64,000 nucleotides of DNA from an uncultured Lachnospiraceae bacterium (GCA_949840915.1 CATKXY010000005.1:62001-126000), one strand, 5' to 3'. Counted from the stretch's first letter, positions 46,387 to 55,645 are shown. A program made the numbers and translations. The notes: generated by a model not told the origin, from the sequence alone.

Positions 46387-47718
46387 ATGGAAAATCAAAC
46401 TGTATATGCAAGGCCGGTAACACTTAAAAATATTTTAAAATTTGCGGTTCCGACCATTGCCATGACTGTATTCATGTCCTTTTACACAATGGTTGACGGA
46501 CTGTTTGTTTCAAATCTGATCGGCACAGACGCGCTGTCGGCAATCAATCTGACGGCACCGGTGATTCAGCTTGTCACTGCCGTTTCCACTATGCTTGCCA
46601 CCGGGGGAAGTGCGGTTATCATGAAGAAGATGGGAGAACACAAGAGTGATGAGGCGAAAGAGGATTTTACTTTTCTGATTTTAGTCAATGTATTTGTGGG
46701 AATTGTTATGTGTGGCATCGGCGGCCTGGCGATGGATCACATTTATGCCGGAATGAATCTCTCGGCAGACGTGGAAGGGTACTGCGTGGCATACTTAAGC
46801 CGGTATCTGCTGTTTACGGTTCCCATTCTTTTAATGAATAATTTTACCCTGTATATGATCGCAGGGGAAAAGGCATCACTTTCCCTGATCTGCTCTGTGG
46901 CGGGCGGTGTGCTGAACATGGTGCTCGACTATGTGTTGATTGACGGTTTTGGGATGGGAATCGGCGGTGCGGCGGTGGCTACCGGGCTGGGTTATTCGGT
47001 GACTGCAGTGACGGGGCTGTTTGTTTTCAGCCGGAAGAAGAATCTTCTGCATTTTAAGAAGCCGGTGATGCGCTTTAGGGTTCTTACAGATGCGGCTGCC
47101 AACGGCTGTTCAGAGATGGCTACTGCGCTTGTCACAGGAATCGTCACGATGGCGTTCAACTGGACGATGCTTCATTATGTGGGAGAGGACGGCGTAGCGG
47201 CCGTCACGATTATCATGTATGTGCTGATGTTTGCCAGTTCTCTCTATACGGGGTATTCCTACGGAGTGGCGCCTATGCTCAGCTTTTATCACGGGGAACA
47301 AAATCACGAGAAGCTGAAAAATCTGGCTGCGGTCAGTGTAAAAGTCATTGCGGTGATCTCTGGCCTGACGGCAGCGGCATCCTTTGTTCTGACAAGACCT
47401 CTGGTATCCGTATTTGCCCGTCCGGATAATCCTGTGTATGACCTTGCGGTGACGGGGAACAGGATCTGTACCGCGGCACTGCTTTTCCTCGGTTTCAATA
47501 TATTTGCCAGCGGAATGTTCACCGCATTATCAAACGGCGCGGTCTCCGCCCTTCTGGCATTCTCCAGATCTTTTGTGTTTATGCTGATTACCATGACGGT
47601 GCTTCCGCGGATTTGGGGTGTGAACGGCGTCTGGCTGGCAACGCCCGCTGCAGAGCTTATGGCGCTTGTAATGTCTGCCTTCCTGTTCCTGAAGTACAAA
47701 AAGAGATATGGATACTGA
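46387..47718 (+). CDS. MATE-family efflux transporter
   Basis: A 443-residue transporter with twelve predicted helices, of the DinF/MepA-like MATE group that exports drugs or metabolites against sodium or protons. Recognisable stretches are FAVPTIAMTVFMSFYTMVDG and LFVSNLIGTDALSAINL at the start, and GGAAVATGLGYSVTAVTGLF near residue 200. ATG 46387 is fixed by GGGAGGAG about 8 bases upstream; the in-frame ATG at 46333 lies inside the promoter. It is divergent from the MerR regulator and should be induced by that regulator's ligand. Confidence 0.93.
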   Translation: MENQTVYARPVTLKNILKFAVPTIAMTVFMSFYTMVDGLFVSNLIGTDALSAINLTAPVIQLVTAVSTMLATGGSAVIMKKMGEHKSDEAKEDFTFLILVNVFVGIVMCGIGGLAMDHIYAGMNLSADVEGYCVAYLSRYLLFTVPILLMNNFTLYMIAGEKASLSLICSVAGGVLNMVLDYVLIDGFGMGIGGAAVATGLGYSVTAVTGLFVFSRKKNLLHFKKPVMRFRVLTDAAANGCSEMATALVTGIVTMAFNWTMLHYVGEDGVAAVTIIMYVLMFASSLYTGYSYGVAPMLSFYHGEQNHEKLKNLAAVSVKVIAVISGLTAAASFVLTRPLVSVFARPDNPVYDLAVTGNRICTAALLFLGFNIFASGMFTALSNGAVSALLAFSRSFVFMLITMTVLPRIWGVNGVWLATPAAELMALVMSAFLFLKYKKRYGY

Positions 47719-47774
47719 GGATATGGGACAGAGGAAAACAGTCTGTTCCCGCTGTTTCCGGAATAAATTTCCTG

Positions 47775-47803
47775 TTGTAAACAAAACATGTGTTTGTTAA
47801 AAT
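47775..47803 (+). promoter_or_regulatory. dinB promoter with an SOS (LexA/DinR-type) box in its spacer
   Basis: TTGTAA (47775-47780), 17 bases, TAAAAT (47798-47803). Within the spacer, 47783-47796 matches the Gram-positive SOS consensus CGAACRNRYGTTYG at 12 of 14 positions (core AACATGTGTTTG). LexA bound here would block RNA polymerase. Confidence 0.7.
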
Positions 47804-47823
47804 AATGATCAGAGGGTGAACGC

Positions 47824-49062
47824 ATGTTTGAACACATTATTTTTCATATCGACGTGAATTCAGCCTTCCTGTCCTGGGAGGCTGTTTATCGTCTGGCGCA
47901 TTGCGGTGAAAGTCTGGACCTCAGAGAGACGGCATCCGCTGTGGGCGGTGATATCGCCATGCGCCGCGGGATCATTCTTGCCAAGTCCGTTCCCGCCAAA
48001 AAATACGGGATAAAGACGGGTGAGACCATAGCGGAGGCAAAGATGAAATGCCCGGGGCTGGTCGTAGTGCCGCCCGATTATGGGTTATATGACAAATGTT
48101 CTGTGGCTTTTATGGAGATTTTGCGTGAGTATTCGGATGTGGTGGAGCAGTACAGCATAGACGAGGCATTTGTGGATATGACTTCAACCTGCCATCTGTT
48201 CGGCGATCCGGAAGAAACGGCAGACCGGATCAGGCATCGTATCAGGGAGGAACTAGGGTTTACCGTAAACATAGGCATTTCCACCAATAAGCTTCTGGCT
48301 AAGATGGCGTCTGATCTGGAGAAGCCGGACAGGGTGCATACGCTGTATCCGGAGGAAATACCGCAGAAAATGTGGCCGCTTCCGGTGTCGGAGCTGTTCT
48401 TTGTAGGGCGCGCCACCGCGCGGAAACTGTTTGCCGTAGGGATCAGGACCATAGGGGAGCTTGCGGCGGCCGATCCGGTCTGGCTGAGGAGCCTTTTAAA
48501 AAAGCAGGGAGAGATCATATGGGGATTTGCCAATGGAACGGACCTCTCCCCGGTATTGCCGCAGCCTGCCGCAAATAAGGGCTATGGAAACAGCACCACC
48601 ACGCCTCATGATGTGTCCGATGCGGAGACGGCAAAAAAAGTGCTGTTGGCTCTGGCGGAGACTGTGGGAATCAGACTGCGTGCCGACGGCGTCAGGATAG
48701 AAGTGGTGACCGTCTGTATCCGGTATGCAGGTTCGTACGGGGAAAATCAGTTTCCGTCTGCGACACATCAGAGGAAACTGAAGGAGCCTACGAATGTAAC
48801 GGTGGAAATTTATGAAGCCGCCTGCGGTCTGTTCGGGGAATTGTGGAACGGGGAGCCTGTGCGGCATCTGGGAGTGCATACAAGCAGGGTGAGGAAAAGC
48901 GATTTTACCAGACAGACGGAGCTTTTTGACGAAAGAGATTATGACAAGCTGGTCAGAGCGGACGGGGCAATGGACAATATTCGGGAGCGCTACGGGACGG
49001 ACGCCGCGATGCGGGCCGCGTTTCTGAGAGAAAATGGGGGAAAGGCTGACAGTAAGGACTGA
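47824..49062 (+). CDS. dinB: Y-family DNA polymerase (DNA polymerase IV, DinB)
   Basis: Error-prone translesion polymerase of about 412 residues. The palm carboxylates are visible: HIDVNSAF at residues 8-15 and YSIDEAFVDM near residue 107. NIGISTNKLLAKMASD, the helix-hairpin-helix (FFVGRATARKLFAVGIRTIG) and the little-finger domain (about 245-360) follow in order. The C-terminus is slightly longer than in E. coli DinB, with no clear sliding-clamp motif noticed beyond QTELFDE. The ATG at 47824 has AGAGGG 7 bases upstream. The promoter carries an SOS-type box, so DNA damage induction is likely. A short gene of unknown function follows. Confidence 0.95.
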   Translation: MFEHIIFHIDVNSAFLSWEAVYRLAHCGESLDLRETASAVGGDIAMRRGIILAKSVPAKKYGIKTGETIAEAKMKCPGLVVVPPDYGLYDKCSVAFMEILREYSDVVEQYSIDEAFVDMTSTCHLFGDPEETADRIRHRIREELGFTVNIGISTNKLLAKMASDLEKPDRVHTLYPEEIPQKMWPLPVSELFFVGRATARKLFAVGIRTIGELAAADPVWLRSLLKKQGEIIWGFANGTDLSPVLPQPAANKGYGNSTTTPHDVSDAETAKKVLLALAETVGIRLRADGVRIEVVTVCIRYAGSYGENQFPSATHQRKLKEPTNVTVEIYEAACGLFGELWNGEPVRHLGVHTSRVRKSDFTRQTELFDERDYDKLVRADGAMDNIRERYGTDAAMRAAFLRENGGKADSKD

Positions 49063-49092
49063 TGGAGAAGAAGTCCGGCAGGAGGGATTTTT

Positions 49093-49419
49093 ATGGTATT
49101 TGGAATGGGGACGGACGTTAGGAGGACACAGGCTGCCGCTGCGAGAGGGATACAGAGAGAGATCGCGTGTGAGTGCTGGTTTACCAGTTCGGGTAAGATT
49201 ATTCCCCTGTTGTTAAAGGTAAAGGACGAGGACGGGGAGATTCGGGTCATCAGGCAGATTCAGGTCCATTCGCAGGAACAGAGAATGTATGCCGGGCTGC
49301 CTTCCACGGAGTTTGACTGCACCTTGACAGTTCTGAAGCAGGAGATCCGGGTAAAGTTGATTTATTATCAAACGGAATCCAGGTGGGTGCTGAACTTTCC
49401 GCAGTCTGAGCAGGGATAA
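49093..49419 (+). CDS. hypothetical protein downstream of dinB
   Basis: A 108-residue soluble protein, 30 bases after dinB, with GGCAGGAGGG before the ATG. The composition suggests an all-beta or alpha/beta domain (ECWFTSSGKIIPLLLKVK; RQIQVHSQEQRMYAG; LTVLKQEIRVKLIYYQ). I do not recognise the family. Firmicute SOS polymerases are often followed by a small protein of the YolD type, but I see no specific YolD motif here. Position in the same transcript implies SOS co-induction. Confidence 0.7.
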   Translation: MVFGMGTDVRRTQAAAARGIQREIACECWFTSSGKIIPLLLKVKDEDGEIRVIRQIQVHSQEQRMYAGLPSTEFDCTLTVLKQEIRVKLIYYQTESRWVLNFPQSEQG

Positions 49420-49566
49420 CGCGGGATCAGGGAAAGGGCAATTTTTATTAAGACGGATACTCGCTCCAAATGTTATCCTGTGAGAAAGAGATTTCCGGGG
49501 AAGCTGTCCGGGCGGATTTGCTTCCGAAGGGTTTGTCTGATAAAATGATAAAGGGAGAAGGAGTGT

Positions 49567-49935
49567 ATGAGCGATAAGAGAATAACGGAGAGTGTGCTTT
49601 CATACATCGAGAGGAATCTGGATCAGGAGCTGACACTGGAGAAAATAGCCGGAGATTTGAATTATTCCAAATATTATCTGGCCAGGACCTTCAAAGATCA
49701 GACAGGCCTGACATTGCACAAGTATATTCAGGGCAGAAGGCTGGGTGAAGCGGCCGGAAAGCTGGCGGAAACCGCGCAGCCCATCGTTGAGATTGCGTTT
49801 GAGGCGGGTTACGGCTCTCAGCAGGCTTTTACGCAGGCTTTCCGCTGTGCGTATGGCTGCACTCCGCAGGAATACCGGAGAAGAAATATGCCCGCTCCCG
49901 GTCAAAGCAGAATAGAAATGAGTGTGGCGGCATGA
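49567..49935 (+). CDS. AraC-type DNA-binding protein (helix-turn-helix domain only)
   Basis: A 122-residue protein that is essentially just the AraC DNA-binding domain. First helix-turn-helix: [20 protein letters not shown] (about residues 20-39). Second: [20 protein letters not shown] followed by [14 protein letters not shown] (about 75-110). No sensor domain is present; proteins of this kind (MarA/SoxS-like in size) respond through their own abundance. AGGAG precedes the start. The stop overlaps the ATG of a clpP gene by 4 bases, so the two are translationally coupled. Confidence 0.9.
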   Translation: MSDKRITESVLSYIERNLDQELTLEKIAGDLNYSKYYLARTFKDQTGLTLHKYIQGRRLGEAAGKLAETAQPIVEIAFEAGYGSQQAFTQAFRCAYGCTPQEYRRRNMPAPGQSRIEMSVAA

Positions 49936-50519
49936 GTTTAGTACCCTATGTAATAACGCAGACAGCCACAGGGGAGAGAAGCTGTGATATTTATTCGAGA
50001 CTTCTGGCCGACAGAATTGTATTTCTGGGAGAGGAAGTGAGCGATCGTTCGGCGGGTACGATTATTGCTCAGATGCTTTTTCTGGAGGCTCAGGATCCTC
50101 AAAAGGATATTCAACTGTATATAAACAGTCCGGGAGGTTCCATACCGTCGGGGTTTGCGATTTATGATACCATGCAGTATATAAAATGTGATGTCGCGAC
50201 GATATGCGTCGGGATGGCTGCCAGTTTCGGGGCCTTTTTGCTGGCGGGCGGAGCAAAGGGGAAACGCATGGCGCTTCCCAATGCGGAGATTATGATACAT
50301 CAGCCGGCCATTCACGGGAACGGCGTGCAGGGGCAGGCGTCGGACATTAAGATCATATCCGATCATATCCAGCAGAGCAAGAAAAGACTGAATAAGATAC
50401 TGGCTGAGAATACAGGGAAGACTGTAGAAGAGATTGAGACTGCGACAGAGAGGGATCATTATCTGTCGGCGGAGGAGGCATTGGAGTTTGGGCTGATCGA
50501 CCGTATTGTGTCTCGGTAA
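49932..50519 (+). CDS. clpP: ATP-dependent Clp protease proteolytic subunit (ClpP paralogue)
   Basis: Serine peptidase subunit that forms two stacked heptameric rings and degrades proteins fed by a Clp ATPase. The 195-residue protein has the catalytic Ser98 in [11 protein letters not shown] (Phe in place of the common Met) and His123 in IMIHQP; the catalytic Asp lies near 172. [20 protein letters not shown] is also typical. No clpX is adjacent, and coupling to an AraC-type gene rather than tig/clpX suggests an accessory paralogue rather than the housekeeping copy. The N-terminus ([20 protein letters not shown]) is canonical. A hairpin follows at 50550. Confidence 0.93.
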   Translation: MSLVPYVITQTATGERSCDIYSRLLADRIVFLGEEVSDRSAGTIIAQMLFLEAQDPQKDIQLYINSPGGSIPSGFAIYDTMQYIKCDVATICVGMAASFGAFLLAGGAKGKRMALPNAEIMIHQPAIHGNGVQGQASDIKIISDHIQQSKKRLNKILAENTGKTVEEIETATERDHYLSAEEALEFGLIDRIVSR

Positions 50520-50549
50520 CAGTCCGTCCGGGCATGCGGCAGATAGAAC

Positions 50550-50588
50550 AATCCGCAATTCCTATTGACAAAGTAGGGATTGCGGATT
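50550..50588 (+). terminator. rho-independent terminator after clpP
   Basis: AATCCGCAATTCCTA (50550-50564) pairs with TAGGGATTGCGGATT (50574-50588), 14 of 15 positions, around a 9-base loop, followed by the T-rich ATTCTATTCTT. Confidence 0.75.
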
Positions 50589-50681
50589 ATTCTATTCTTA
50601 TCGGTTTTGAGAGAAATTACCAGTTTTGCCTGTCGTTTTTATCTATCGGAACGCGGCGGAAAGCAAAAGGAGGACCTTGTT

Positions 50682-51968
50682 ATGAGCGGATACAAATTTG
50701 AAACCTTACAGCTGCATGTGGGGCAGGAACAGCCGGATCCGGCCACGGATGCCAGGGCTGTGCCTATTTATCAGACCACTTCCTATGTGTTCAGGAATTC
50801 GGCCCATGCGGCGGCCCGTTTTGATCTGAGTGATGCGGGCAATATATACGGCCGCCTGACCAATTCCACGCAGGATGTGCTGGAGAAGCGTATCGCGGCG
50901 CTGGAGGGCGGCGTGGCTGCTCTGGCTCTGGCATCCGGAGCGGCGGCGATTACATATACTTTGGAGGCGCTGGCGGCGGACGGAGGCCATATTGTTGCAC
51001 AGAAGACCATCTATGGCGGCAGCTATAATCTTCTGGAGCACACGCTCCCGCATTATGGCATCACCACTACCTTTGTGGATGCCCACGATCCGAACGCGAT
51101 AGAAAATGCCATTCGGGAGAACACACGGGCCGTTTATCTGGAGACGCTGGGTAATCCCAACAGTGATATCCCGGACATAGATGCCATCGCCCGGATTGCC
51201 CACAGTCACGGTCTGCCGCTGGTGATTGACAATACCTTCGGCACCCCCTATCTGATCCGGCCCATAGAGCACGGAGCGGACATTGTGGTGCATTCCGCCA
51301 CCAAGTTTATCGGGGGCCACGGCACTGCGCTGGGCGGCGTCATTGTTGATTCCGGTAAGTTTGACTGGAGGGCCGGCGGGAAGTATCCGGCTATAGCGGA
51401 TGCAAATCCCAGCTATCACGGCGTGTCCTTTGTGGAGGCTGCGGGCGCGGCTGCCTTTGTGACTTACGTCAGAGCCATTTTGCTCAGAGATACCGGGGCG
51501 TCCATCTCTCCCTTCAATGCATTTCTGCTTTTGCAGGGAGTGGAGACGCTGTCCCTGCGGCTGGAACGCCATGCCGAAAATACCCGGAAGGTGGTGGAAT
51601 ATCTTGCAAAGCATCCCCTGGTGGAGCATGTAAACCATCCGTCTCTGCCCGATCACCCGGATCATGCATTATATAAAAAATATTTCCCCAACGGCGGAGC
51701 TTCAATTTTTACCTTTGAGATCAGGGGAGGGCAGACGGAAGCCCATAATTTTATCGATCATCTGAAGATTTTCTCCCTGTTGGCCAATGTGGCGGATGTA
51801 AAGAGTCTGGTGATTCACCCGGCTACCACCACGCATGCGCAGCTGACGGAGGAGGAGCTGCTGGATCAGGGAATCCGCCCCAATACCATCCGTCTCTCCA
51901 TCGGCACAGAGCATATCGACGATATCATTGCCGATTTGGAGCATGGGTTTGCAGCCGTCCGGGGCTAA
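50682..51968 (+). CDS. O-acetylhomoserine aminocarboxypropyltransferase (sulfhydrylase), PLP-dependent
   Basis: Converts O-acetylhomoserine plus sulfide (or methanethiol) to homocysteine (or methionine). The 428-residue enzyme belongs to the Cys/Met metabolism PLP family: [20 protein letters not shown] at the start, [26 protein letters not shown], and the PLP lysine Lys208 in [10 protein letters not shown]. The length and the [15 protein letters not shown] opening favour MetY-type enzymes over MetB or MetC. ATG 50682 has AGGAGG 9 bases upstream; the in-frame start at 50580 lies inside the clpP terminator. No S-box or T-box leader is visible. Confidence 0.93.
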   Translation: MSGYKFETLQLHVGQEQPDPATDARAVPIYQTTSYVFRNSAHAAARFDLSDAGNIYGRLTNSTQDVLEKRIAALEGGVAALALASGAAAITYTLEALAADGGHIVAQKTIYGGSYNLLEHTLPHYGITTTFVDAHDPNAIENAIRENTRAVYLETLGNPNSDIPDIDAIARIAHSHGLPLVIDNTFGTPYLIRPIEHGADIVVHSATKFIGGHGTALGGVIVDSGKFDWRAGGKYPAIADANPSYHGVSFVEAAGAAAFVTYVRAILLRDTGASISPFNAFLLLQGVETLSLRLERHAENTRKVVEYLAKHPLVEHVNHPSLPDHPDHALYKKYFPNGGASIFTFEIRGGQTEAHNFIDHLKIFSLLANVADVKSLVIHPATTTHAQLTEEELLDQGIRPNTIRLSIGTEHIDDIIADLEHGFAAVRG

Positions 51969-52020
51969 GGCTGCAATACTGCGCAGGCAGATAAAGCGGA
52001 TAAATAAATGTGGATTGTCA

Positions 52021-52050
52021 TTGTAGCGTATGGGTGATCTATGCTATAAT
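52021..52050 (+). promoter_or_regulatory. promoter of the GNAT gene
   Basis: TTGTAG (52021-52026) and TATAAT (52045-52050) with an 18-base spacer, about 30 bases ahead of the start codon at 52082. Confidence 0.5.
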
Positions 52051-52081
52051 GTAGGAAATTACTTTAGTCGGAGGACCGGAA

Positions 52082-52573
52082 ATGATATCGGAGATAGCCC
52101 TTGCGAGGCAGGAGAATTTTGAGATTGTCATGAATTTATACCGTGCGGCCGTCGGGGAGGAAGGCTGCGCATGGAACGAGTATTATCCGAATGAGGAGGA
52201 TATCCGCAGGGATATTGAGAGAGACTCGCTCTATTGTGCATGGAATGACAGTGGGGAGATTATTTCCGCTTTTGCCATCGACAGTGACGAGGAGGTGGAC
52301 GGGCTGCCCTGCTGGACGGCTGCCCTTGCTCCGTCCGGGGAGATCGCCCGTCTGGTGGTGGGCCGCAGATGGCAGAATCGGGGAATAGCCAGACAGATGA
52401 TCCTCTTTGCCATGGAAGTGCTGAGAAAGCGCGGCTGTAAAGGGGTTCATTTTCTGGTGAGCAAGACCAATGAGCGGGCGCTGCGCAGTTATGGCAAGCT
52501 TGATTTTGAGAGGGTTGGAGAGGCGGATCTGTATGGACTGGACTGGTACTGCTTCGAGAAACCTCTCGCATGA
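52082..52573 (+). CDS. GNAT-family N-acetyltransferase
   Basis: A 163-residue single-domain acetyltransferase. The acetyl-CoA-binding motif A is ARLVVGRRWQNRGIARQMIL (about residues 89-108, Q-x-x-G-x-A pattern), followed by HFLVSKTNERALRSYGKLDF. The acceptor substrate is unknown. CGGAGGACCGG precedes the ATG. The gene is followed after 130 bases by an aldo/keto reductase gene on the same strand. Confidence 0.88.
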   Translation: MISEIALARQENFEIVMNLYRAAVGEEGCAWNEYYPNEEDIRRDIERDSLYCAWNDSGEIISAFAIDSDEEVDGLPCWTAALAPSGEIARLVVGRRWQNRGIARQMILFAMEVLRKRGCKGVHFLVSKTNERALRSYGKLDFERVGEADLYGLDWYCFEKPLA

Positions 52574-52703
52574 AACAGCTCATAGGGAACCTTTTGCAGG
52601 CGATTGTATTTTCGCGGGATGAAGCGGGAAATTCAGGCGATGGATATCGGAGGCGATCTGGATTTGCCGGCAGGAATCCTGAACACAGGGAGGATAAAAA
52701 TTC

Positions 52704-53729
52704 ATGAGAGAGATTACATTGGGGTCTACGGGAATCACCACGGTACAGAACGCTTTCGGGGCGCTGCCGATCCAGCGGGTGGACAGGGAGACGGCGGTGC
52801 GGATCCTGCACAGGGCGTATGAAGGAGGCATGCGCTTTTTTGACACGGCCAGAGCCTACAGTGACAGCGAGGAGAAACTGGGCGAGGCCTTTGACGGAAT
52901 GTGGGACAAGATCATCATTGCCAGCAAGACTATGGCGAGGACTCCGGAGGAATTCTGGCAGCAGTTGAATACGACGCTTCGTAATCTGCGCACGGATCAT
53001 ATCGACATCTATCAGTTTCACTGTGTCAACCAGTGCTATGCGCCGGGGGACAAAACGGGCATGTATGAGTGCATGCTGGAGGCTAAGGACAAGGGGATGA
53101 TCCGCCATATCGGTGTCACTGCCCACAAGCTTCAGGTGGCCTTTGACTGTGTGCAGTCGGGACTGTATGAGACGCTGCAGTTTCCGTTCAGCTATCTCTC
53201 TTCAGAGCGGGAGATTGAGCTGGTGCAGGCCTGCAGAGCCGCCAATATGGGATTTATCGCCATGAAGGGACTGGCTGGCGGTCTGATCCGTAATTCCAGG
53301 GCTGCCATGGCGTTTATGACACAGTTTGACAATGTGCTGCCCATCTGGGGCATCCAGCGGATGTCCGAGCTGGAGGAGTGGCTGGAATATATGGAGAATA
53401 CTCCTGTCTGTGACGAGGAACTGCAGGAGTATATCCGGCGGGAGCAGGATGAGCTTGCGGGAGATTTCTGCAGGGGCTGCGGTTATTGCATGCCCTGTCC
53501 GGCGGGAATCATGATCAATCAGTGTGCCCGTATGTCCCTCATGCTGCGCCGTGCGCCTTCGGCTAACTGGCTGTCTGAGCAGATGCAGGCGGAGATGGCC
53601 AAAATAGAGAACTGCCTCCATTGCGGAAAGTGTAAGACCAAATGTCCCTATGAGCTGGATACGCCGGAGCTTCTGATCCGGAATCTGGAGGATTATAAGC
53701 GTGTGCTGGCCGGGGAAGTGACTGTGTAA
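52704..53729 (+). CDS. aldo/keto reductase with C-terminal 4Fe-4S ferredoxin-like domain
   Basis: A 341-residue oxidoreductase. Residues 1-260 form the AKR barrel (FDTARAYSDSEEKLGEAFDG with the catalytic Asp/Tyr; IIIASKTMARTPEEFW with catalytic Lys; YQFHCVN). The C-terminal part has two cysteine clusters: CRGCGYCMPCPAGI (about 260) and CLHCGKCKTKCPYEL (about 305). Together these can hold two [4Fe-4S] clusters. This architecture is common in anaerobes and suggests electron transfer from ferredoxin rather than NADPH alone. Substrate unknown. ACAGGGAGG precedes the ATG. Confidence 0.93.
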   Translation: MREITLGSTGITTVQNAFGALPIQRVDRETAVRILHRAYEGGMRFFDTARAYSDSEEKLGEAFDGMWDKIIIASKTMARTPEEFWQQLNTTLRNLRTDHIDIYQFHCVNQCYAPGDKTGMYECMLEAKDKGMIRHIGVTAHKLQVAFDCVQSGLYETLQFPFSYLSSEREIELVQACRAANMGFIAMKGLAGGLIRNSRAAMAFMTQFDNVLPIWGIQRMSELEEWLEYMENTPVCDEELQEYIRREQDELAGDFCRGCGYCMPCPAGIMINQCARMSLMLRRAPSANWLSEQMQAEMAKIENCLHCGKCKTKCPYELDTPELLIRNLEDYKRVLAGEVTV

Positions 53730-53791
53730 ATGTGAGACGGGATGAGGCTGTATAATGTTATCTCAGGGAAGATAAGAAAGCGGGGAAAGTA

Positions 53792-54595
53792 ATGGCGAAG
53801 CAGGACGAGGCAAAGAATCGCGAATACGCAAAGCAAAGGGGGACGTTCAGCGGCTTTGTGCTGCTGTCGGACAAATCATGGGATAAGGACAAATTCAAGC
53901 GGGACCTGGAGGCGGACTGGGGTCTTCAACCGGATTATGATGAGGGGGATGGCAGCAGAGAGGGCACAAAGCACTGTGACGCGCTGATTATTGACCTGGA
54001 CAGTCAGCGGGTGGCAGTGGGTTATATGGACATACCGATACCCGGCGGGGAGGCGGAACAGAACGCCGCGTATAATTATATGTGGCGGGACGCCGTGGAG
54101 GTGACCAAGACCCATCAGGCGCAGATACTGGTGACGGTCATGGGAGAGCACGAGGATGTAAAAAAGGACGGAGAGCTGTTTGTGAAGCTGACGGCTGCTC
54201 TGTGCAAACAGCCCAATGCCATCGGGGTCTATGCAAACGGTGTAGTCTATCAGCCGGAGTTCTATTTTGCAATGAAGGAATTTATCGAGAGGGATATGTA
54301 CCCGCTTTTGGGGCTGGTATGGTTTGGCGTCCTCCGTGCAGAGTACGGATATCATGTCTATACGATAGGAATGAACAGCTTTGGACTGGACGAAATGGAG
54401 ATTCTGGGAACGGCGGAGGATCTGAATACCGTGAAGGACTTCCTGATGAATATTGCGGGTTATTGCATTGACGGGAATGTGATCCTGCATGAAGGGGAGA
54501 CCATCGGCTTATCCGAAACACAGTGCTGCAGAATATCCAGAAGCCCCGGCGTCTGTGTGGATGGCATGACGCTCAAGATCGAATATGGCAAATAG
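53792..54595 (+). CDS. DUF4261 domain protein
   Basis: A 267-residue soluble protein. It matches DUF4261 as I know it: FSGFVLLSDKSWDKDKFKRD at the start, an IDLDSQRVAVGYMDIPIPGG stretch, AVEVTKTHQAQILVTVMG in the middle, and a C-terminal half with NAIGVYANGVVYQPEFY. Function unknown. It lies between the aldo/keto reductase and NYN-domain genes, all on one strand, with a TATAAT at 53751-53756 that may belong to its own promoter. Confidence 0.8.
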   Translation: MAKQDEAKNREYAKQRGTFSGFVLLSDKSWDKDKFKRDLEADWGLQPDYDEGDGSREGTKHCDALIIDLDSQRVAVGYMDIPIPGGEAEQNAAYNYMWRDAVEVTKTHQAQILVTVMGEHEDVKKDGELFVKLTAALCKQPNAIGVYANGVVYQPEFYFAMKEFIERDMYPLLGLVWFGVLRAEYGYHVYTIGMNSFGLDEMEILGTAEDLNTVKDFLMNIAGYCIDGNVILHEGETIGLSETQCCRISRSPGVCVDGMTLKIEYGK

Positions 54596-54636
54596 AATCG
54601 ATCGGATTACAATGATCAGATAAGAGAGGGAAACGG

Positions 54637-55584
54637 ATGGAACATTTGGCAGTATTAATCGACTCGGAGAATGTGGGAGCGAAGTATGTAGCCAGCATTT
54701 TTGACGAGTTGGACAAGAACGGGTATGACGCGCCGTGCCGCAGGATTTACGGCAACTGGGCGAAATCAAACGGCTGGAAGGAATCGGTGCTCCTGGAGTA
54801 TTCCATACAGCCCATTCAGCAGTTCTCCTACACTGTGGGTAAAAACAGCACGGATATGGCAATGGTGATCGACGCCATGGACCTGCTGTATCAGAATAAG
54901 GTGGACGGGTTCTGCCTGATTACCAGCGACAGCGATTTCACAAGGCTGGCCATGCGGCTTCGGGAGGAGCGCAAGTATGTGCTGGGCATGGGGGAGAGTA
55001 AAGCGCCGCTGGCATTGACTCATGCCTGTGACAAATTTATCTTTCTGGATCTGATCAAAGTATCCGGCAAGGAGGACGAGGAAGCGGCGGCGATGGCAGG
55101 GCAGACCGAGGCCGAGAGCGTGACATCCATTGAGACGCTGGAAAATGCTATACTGACAATCCTGAACGACAAGAGCGAGGAGATGGATCTGGGAGAGCTG
55201 GGGGACCGGTTGGGCAAAAAGTTCCCGGATTTTGACGTGCGCAACTATGGCTATTCCAAGCTCAGCGTCTTTTTTAAGGAAGAGATGCCTCATTTGGAGC
55301 TGGTAAAGCGCAATGCGCAGTATGTTGTGCGCAAGGGTCATTCCGTTGAGAGAGAGCAAATCGAACAGGAGATCCTTTCCATGATCAAAAAGAAGGGCGG
55401 CAAGGTTGACAATCTATCCGTGGTATATGACGAACTTTTACAGAAGTACAGCGGCCTTGACATCCGAGATTACGGTTACGGCCGCATATCCAGCTTTCTG
55501 CGCAGCATGAAGGAGCTCGAGGTTGTGGGCAACACGGTGAAACTGAAGAAAGAAAAGGCCGTGAAGAAGAAAGGCGGGCAGTAA
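54637..55584 (+). CDS. NYN-domain nuclease with two OST-HTH/LOTUS domains (LabA-like)
   Basis: A 315-residue protein. Residues 1-145 are a PIN-like NYN domain with the acidic metal site: IDSENV (Asp9), the D-x-x-x-x-x-D of DMAMVIDAMD and ITSDSDF. Two winged-helix OST-HTH domains follow, about 165-235 (LGELGDRLGKKFPDFDVRNY) and 240-310 (VDNLSVVYDELLQKYSGLDI), each ending in the YGY(S/G)-x-(L/I)-S-x-F pattern. LOTUS domains bind RNA, so an RNA-directed nuclease is likely (inference). The C-terminus is highly basic. A strong terminator follows. Confidence 0.9.
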   Translation: MEHLAVLIDSENVGAKYVASIFDELDKNGYDAPCRRIYGNWAKSNGWKESVLLEYSIQPIQQFSYTVGKNSTDMAMVIDAMDLLYQNKVDGFCLITSDSDFTRLAMRLREERKYVLGMGESKAPLALTHACDKFIFLDLIKVSGKEDEEAAAMAGQTEAESVTSIETLENAILTILNDKSEEMDLGELGDRLGKKFPDFDVRNYGYSKLSVFFKEEMPHLELVKRNAQYVVRKGHSVEREQIEQEILSMIKKKGGKVDNLSVVYDELLQKYSGLDIRDYGYGRISSFLRSMKELEVVGNTVKLKKEKAVKKKGGQ

Positions 55585-55645
55585 GAAAAGTTTTTATTAA
55601 GAAAAATTTTAATAAAAAGGTGCTTTTTCGGCCGGTTCTGAGATG

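Noticed and set aside
47727..47753. Hairpin after the MATE gene
   Set aside because: Competing imperfect pairings (GGGACAGA/TCTGTTCCC and GGAAAACAG/CTGTTTCC) with no T-run; too weak to call a terminator.
50682..51968. Possible S-box or T-box control of the O-acetylhomoserine sulfhydrylase
   Set aside because: Only about 90 bases separate it from the clpP terminator and no riboswitch-like stem set is present.
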